A stretch of DNA of 9,510 nt from contig CALMBN010000093.1 of NCBI GenBank assembly GCA_937860195.1, positions 1 to 9,510 of the forward strand. Direction: 5' to 3'. This document shows, piece after piece, positions 6,605 to 9,510 of this stretch (the stretch's first letter is position 1; every line of letters begins with the position of its first letter). The notes under the pieces were generated by a model, which was not told the DNA's origin, did not search any database, and saw only the letters and a program-made list of their open reading frames with translations. Source of the DNA: an uncultured Novosphingobium sp. (GTDB lineage Bacteria > Pseudomonadota > Alphaproteobacteria > Sphingomonadales > Sphingomonadaceae). The translations under genes were made by a program, and so were the position numbers.

Positions 6605-7228
6605 ATGAACCGCCGCGCCATGATGAAGCCATTTTTTGTCGCCGCCCTCTGTGCCATTTCGATCACATTGGCGGCCTGTTCGCCCGCCGACAAGGCAAAA
6701 CCGGCCGCTGCACCGATCGGCGCGATGCTTGACGGATCGTCGATTGGCGGACCGTTTACGCTCAACGACGAAGACGGCAAGCGAGTCAGTTGGGACCAGT
6801 TCAAGGGCAAATACCGGATCGTCTATTTCGGTTATACTTTTTGCCCTGATGCCTGCCCGATGGACATGGCGGTGCTGATCCAGGGCTTCAACAAGTTCGC
6901 CGAACAGCATCCCGGCACGGCTGCCGATGTCCAGCCGATCTTCATCACGATTGATCCCGCGCGCGATACGCCAAAGCGTGTGGCAGAATTTACCAATGCT
7001 TTCTCGCCCAAGCTGATCGGGCTGACCGGGACCCAGGCCGAGGTTGATGTAGCGGTCAAAGCGTTCAAGGCGGTTGCCGCGCGCGGGGCCGATACACCGG
7101 GCGGCTATCTGATGGACCACAGCCGGATGGCTTACCTGATGGACAAGGACGGCAAACCGATTTCCGCTCTGCCGGTCGACAAGAGCGCCGATGCGGTCGC
7201 GGCGGACCTTGCGCTGCTGATCAGGTGA
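6605..7228 (+). CDS. SCO1/SenC-family protein (copper chaperone for cytochrome oxidase)
   Basis: SCO proteins are membrane-anchored, periplasm-facing thioredoxin-fold copper chaperones that help build the CuA site of cytochrome c oxidase. The 207-residue product has a signal segment with the lipobox LAAC, Cys25 being the lipidation site. The thioredoxin-like core carries the copper-binding CxxxC motif in [13 protein letters not shown] (Cys80 and Cys84). [10 protein letters not shown] follows, and the third copper ligand is His172 in [11 protein letters not shown]. All key residues are present. The ATG at 6605 is used; ATG at 6620 or 6623 would give a shorter n-region and equally valid signal peptide. 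The stop overlaps the next gene as GTGA. It is divergent from the ankyrin gene. No oxidase genes lie in the window. Family certain; a function in oxidase assembly is inferred from the family. Confidence 0.94.
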   Translation: MNRRAMMKPFFVAALCAISITLAACSPADKAKPAAAPIGAMLDGSSIGGPFTLNDEDGKRVSWDQFKGKYRIVYFGYTFCPDACPMDMAVLIQGFNKFAEQHPGTAADVQPIFITIDPARDTPKRVAEFTNAFSPKLIGLTGTQAEVDVAVKAFKAVAARGADTPGGYLMDHSRMAYLMDKDGKPISALPVDKSADAVAADLALLIR

Positions 7229-7683
7229 CCAACCTGCGCAGCCAGTTCTGGACCCTGCCGATCGAAGCGCTGACCAAGCCCGAATGGGAAGCCCTGTGCG
7301 ATGGTTGCGGCCAGTGCTGCCTGCACAAGGCCGAAGATGAAGACACTGGCGACATCTACATGACCAATGTCGCCTGCAAGTTGCTCGACATTCCCACCGC
7401 GCGGTGCAGTGATTACAAACATCGCAAAGCCCAGGTTCCGGATTGCGTCCGGCTGACCCCCAGGCTGGCGGCGTCGCTCCCGTGGCTGCCCGATACCTGC
7501 GCCTACCGGCTGCGGGCAGATGGCGAGCCGTTGCCAGCTTGGCACTACCTCCTCAGCGGCGATCTTGAGGCGGTGCACGCTGCGGGCAAGTCGGTGCGGG
7601 GGAAAGCGATCCCCGAGGCGCTTGCCGGACCGCTGGAAAACCATGTAATCCTGCCGCCGGGCGTGGAACTTGACCATGATTGA
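7225..7683 (+). CDS. YcgN/UPF0260-family cysteine-cluster protein
   Basis: This 152-residue protein matches the YcgN (UPF0260) family, members of the broader CxxxCxxC-type cysteine-cluster proteins thought to bind zinc or iron; biochemical function is not established. It opens with [20 protein letters not shown], typical of the family. Eight cysteines are seen, at 25, 28, 31, 32, 51, 61, 74 and 92, within [31 protein letters not shown] and [14 protein letters not shown] and a short C-terminal [12 protein letters not shown] complete the family pattern. The GTG start overlaps the SCO stop as GTGA, and the end overlaps the metallopeptidase gene by 8 bp, so the three are probably one translationally coupled unit. 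Family certain; function unknown. Confidence 0.93.
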   Translation: MTNLRSQFWTLPIEALTKPEWEALCDGCGQCCLHKAEDEDTGDIYMTNVACKLLDIPTARCSDYKHRKAQVPDCVRLTPRLAASLPWLPDTCAYRLRADGEPLPAWHYLLSGDLEAVHAAGKSVRGKAIPEALAGPLENHVILPPGVELDHD

Positions 7684-8401
7684 GTGGCTGCTCAAGGGCG
7701 GACGAAGTGACCCGCAGGTCGAAGTGGCCGGACGGTTGATCCCGGTCGTGCTGCGCCGCACCGCTCAGGCCAAGCGGATGACGATGCGGCTTGCCCCCGA
7801 TGGCAGCGAAGTGCGAATCACCCTGCCACGCTGGGGCCGCAGTGCCGAGGCATTGGACTTTGCCCGCAAACGCAGCGGCTGGTTGGCTGCGCAGCTGGCC
7901 GGCGTGCCGGAACCGGTCAGCCTTGGTGACGGCTCCAGCCTGTTCTATCTGGGCGATCTGCGCAGCGTGATCCATGATCCGGCTACTTCGCGCCGGGTCC
8001 GGGTGGAGGACGGCGCGCTTTACGTCGGCGGCCCGACCGAATCGCTCACCCCGCGCTTGACCCGGTGGTTGCAAGGCGAAGCCAGGCGGCTACTCAGTGA
8101 CGACCTGACGCATTATTGCCAGGTTGCCGGGCAAATTGCCCCTCCCCTGATGCTCAGCAGCGCCCGCCGCCGCTGGGGTTCGTGCGCGCATGACGGAACA
8201 ATCCGAATCAACTGGCGGCTGGTGATGGCTCCGGCTTTCGTGCGCCGCTCGGTCGTGGCACATGAGGTCGCCCATCTGGTCCATTTCGATCACAGCCCGG
8301 ACTTTCATGCGATGCTCGACCTGATCTACGAGCACGATATCAGCGCAGCCAATCGCTGGCTCAAGCGCGAGGGGCGCAGCCTCTACCTGCCGCTCGGATA
8401 A
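7676..8401 (+). CDS. YgjP-like / DUF45 zinc metallopeptidase-type protein
   Basis: The 241-residue product belongs to the DUF45/YgjP-like family, often labelled M48 or SprT-like metallopeptidase. The zinc signature HEVAH is at residues 196-200, with a third ligand His206 in FDHSPDF. The preceding [20 protein letters not shown] segment (about 163-182) is the conserved family block, and an N-terminal beta-rich region ([20 protein letters not shown]) is typical too. There is no signal peptide, so it should be cytoplasmic. Substrates of this family are not settled. ATG at 7676 is chosen; a TTG two codons earlier is possible. The start lies inside the end of the YcgN-type gene (8-bp overlap). It is followed after 42 bp by a small membrane protein gene. 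Family strong; activity inferred from the intact motif. Confidence 0.92.
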   Translation: MIEWLLKGGRSDPQVEVAGRLIPVVLRRTAQAKRMTMRLAPDGSEVRITLPRWGRSAEALDFARKRSGWLAAQLAGVPEPVSLGDGSSLFYLGDLRSVIHDPATSRRVRVEDGALYVGGPTESLTPRLTRWLQGEARRLLSDDLTHYCQVAGQIAPPLMLSSARRRWGSCAHDGTIRINWRLVMAPAFVRRSVVAHEVAHLVHFDHSPDFHAMLDLIYEHDISAANRWLKREGRSLYLPLG

Positions 8402-8443
8402 GAACACTGGCGCAGCGCCGCAGCTCGCACTATCCTGGTGGCC

Positions 8444-8896
8444 ATGTCCTATTGGAAAAACATCAACCCCAGCGGCGCGGTTTCAGATTTCTTCACCGTC
8501 TTCCGTGATGCCGGGCCAAAGCGCTGGCCGATTGCGCTGCTATCAGCGGCAATCACGTTCGTGATGGTTTCATCGATGGCCATGGAAAGCTGGAAAGCCC
8601 CTCGCGCCCTGCCAACGATCACTTATATCACAACCTTCCCCGATGACTGGACCCCGGCCGAATCCAAGGCGTTTCGCGATGCCAATCAAAAGGTAAAGGA
8701 AGAACGCGCCGCCGCCCAGGAGGCTTACGAGGCCGAAGGCCGCAAGATGTGGGAAACGCTGGGCCGCGCTTCGGGCATGGATGTCGATGCGATCAAAAAA
8801 AAGGCCGAGGCTGATCGCGCGACTGAAAAGGCCGCCGAAGAGGCGCGGATCGAAAGCTTGAAGAAGCAGGCCGGAGCAACGCCGGTTGGCCAATAG
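8444..8896 (+). CDS. Uncharacterised single-pass membrane protein with charged helical tail
   Basis: I do not recognise a named family. The 150-residue product has a short polar N-terminal part (MSYWKNINPSGAVSDFF). One predicted membrane span follows at about 28-47 (WPIALLSAAITFVMVSSMAM), then a proline-containing stretch TYITTFPDDWTPAESKAFRD. From about residue 70 to 145 there is a long Ala/Glu/Lys/Arg-rich region that looks helical or coiled-coil, ending GATPVGQ. An Arg/Lys-rich flank before the span suggests the N terminus stays inside and the helical part faces the periplasm. ATG 8444 is preferred to GTG 8438; the ribosome binding site (GGTGG) is weak. Codon use matches its neighbours, supporting a real gene. 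It overlaps the ribD-like start by 11 bp. Membership of the same operon is inferred. Confidence 0.8.
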   Translation: MSYWKNINPSGAVSDFFTVFRDAGPKRWPIALLSAAITFVMVSSMAMESWKAPRALPTITYITTFPDDWTPAESKAFRDANQKVKEERAAAQEAYEAEGRKMWETLGRASGMDVDAIKKKAEADRATEKAAEEARIESLKKQAGATPVGQ

Positions 8897-8945
8897 TGAC
8901 GATGCCCGCTGGCTGAGCGCAGCCGCCCGGCTGGCAGCGCGCGGG
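8886..8945 (+). pseudogene. ribD: Probable 5' end of ribD, broken off at a sequence junction
   Basis: Starting at TTG 8886, with a GGAG 9 nt upstream, the frame reads LANSDDARWLSAAARLAARG. The DARWL-x-AAA-x-LA-x-RG pattern matches the N terminus of RibD (riboflavin biosynthesis deaminase/reductase), which normally continues with a PNP-x-VG motif and the HAE zinc motif of the deaminase domain. Neither appears: after about 20 codons the sequence becomes a sensor kinase in the same frame. So this is the beginning of ribD joined to unrelated DNA. The TTG overlaps the preceding stop by 11 bp, as expected for coupled genes. Identification rests on only 20 residues and is moderate; an alternative is simply an unusual N terminus of the kinase. 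Confidence 0.5.
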
Positions 8946-9510
8946 GTGCCGAAGGAGATGCTGTCCGCCGCCGGGTACGGGCCCACGCGGCCGATCGCCG
9001 ACAGCCTGGCCCCGATCCGCGACGACGACGGCGTGATCCAAGGGGCGGTCCTCGTCTTTCGCGACCTGACCCGCGAGCGGGACCGCGAGCGGGAGATCGA
9101 GGCGAACCAGGTCGCGCTGACCGAGTCCCAGCGGCAGCTGCGGTCGCTCGCGCAGTCGGTCGAGGCGACCCGGGAGGAGGAGCGGACCCGCCTGGCGCGA
9201 GAGCTCCACGACGAGCTCGCCCAGCAGCTCACCGCGATCCGGATGGACATCGGGTGGCTCGTGCCGCGCGCCCGGAGCTCGCCGCCGGAGGTCCTCGAGC
9301 GGCTCGAGGCGATGTCCGGCCTGGTGGACTCGATCTTCGGGATGGTCCGACGGATCGGGACCGAGCTCCGCCCCGGAATCCTCGACGATCTCGGCCTCGC
9401 CGAGGCGATCGAGTGGCAGGCGACCGAGTTCGAGCGGCGGTCGGGCATCGAGGTCGACGTGGACACCCCCCAGGAGGTCAGCTCGCTCGCCGACTCCCAG
9501 TCGACGGCCC
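8946..9510 (+). CDS. Sensor histidine kinase, PAS end plus HisKA_3 (partial, both ends missing)
   Basis: The open frame, continuous from 8886 and cut by the window edge, encodes the end of a PAS domain: RPIADSLAPIRDDDG, then GAVLVFRDLTRE. A charged coiled linker rich in RE repeats follows, then a HisKA_3-type dimerisation domain: EEERTRLARELHDELAQQL has the phospho-accepting His codon at 9207-9209. IRMDIGWL and ELRPGILDDLGLAEAIEWQ are typical of NarL/DegS-type kinases. The ATPase domain would lie beyond the window. No start codon or PAS N terminus of its own is visible. Hand counts give 72-73% GC on three sampled 60-base lines, and Leu is 13 CTC to 7 CTG, whereas the YcgN-type gene has 11 CTG to 4 CTC. 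This suggests another genome as source. Family strong; belonging to this chromosome doubtful. Confidence 0.85.
   Translation, partial: MPKEMLSAAGYGPTRPIADSLAPIRDDDGVIQGAVLVFRDLTRERDREREIEANQVALTESQRQLRSLAQSVEATREEERTRLARELHDELAQQLTAIRMDIGWLVPRARSSPPEVLERLEAMSGLVDSIFGMVRRIGTELRPGILDDLGLAEAIEWQATEFERRSGIEVDVDTPQEVSSLADSQSTA

Noticed and set aside
8411..8421. GGCGCAGCGCC palindrome between the metallopeptidase and membrane protein genes, considered as a terminator
   Set aside because: The two arms leave a one-base loop, too small for a hairpin, and no T-tract follows.
8570..9466. A 298-codon minus-strand open frame across the membrane protein gene, the junction and the kinase
   Set aside because: It is Ser/Arg-rich with no recognisable domain, lies antisense to clear coding sequence and crosses the suspected join; it is a by-product of high GC.
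1..9510. Search for a defence system, CRISPR array, phage or transposon genes
   Set aside because: Apart from the end of the window every stretch is covered by recognisable housekeeping genes, and no direct-repeat array, transposase, integrase or tRNA was seen.

Overview
The window looks like an ordinary housekeeping stretch of a sphingomonad-type alphaproteobacterial chromosome (Sphingomonadales, perhaps Erythrobacteraceae). This rests on the protein families and their order: an alphaproteobacterial HslVU pair, a BamE lipoprotein divergent from a CBP3-like cytochrome bc1 chaperone followed by a DUF177 protein, a compact FeoB, and COQ9 and SCO proteins. Moderately high GC and dense packing with stop/start overlaps fit too. 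The lineage is inferred from recall of families, not from a search.

Layout. Positions 1-1312 are on the minus strand: bamE, hslV and the first 80 codons of hslU, running off the left edge. Positions 1463-2484 are on the plus strand: ubiquinol-cytochrome c chaperone, then DUF177/YceD-like protein, joined by an ATGA overlap. Positions 2488-6520 are all on the minus strand: ssb; the ferrous iron uptake pair feoA-feoB, preceded by a Fur-box-like palindrome; coq9; and a secreted ankyrin-repeat protein. Positions 6605-8896 are on the plus strand: SCO-family copper chaperone, YcgN-type cysteine-cluster protein, YgjP-type zinc metallopeptidase and a small single-pass membrane protein. At 8886 a gene opens that resembles the very start of ribD, but after about 20 codons the sequence becomes a PAS/HisKA_3 sensor histidine kinase with clearly different base and codon use, running off the right edge.

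Working together. Several genes serve the aerobic respiratory chain: COQ9 (ubiquinone), the CBP3-like chaperone (complex III), SCO (copper delivery to cytochrome oxidase) and FeoAB (iron for haem and Fe-S clusters). The rest handle protein quality and envelope (HslVU, BamE), DNA metabolism (SSB) and 23S rRNA/ribosome accumulation (YceD-like).

I found no CRISPR array, RNA gene, insertion sequence, phage gene or defence system, and no convincing new system. The point most worth checking is the abrupt change near 8945, which I read as a probable assembly chimera, with a recent foreign insertion as the alternative. Lesser points are the palindrome before feoA, a hairpin abutting the hslV start, and two uncharacterised exported or membrane proteins.
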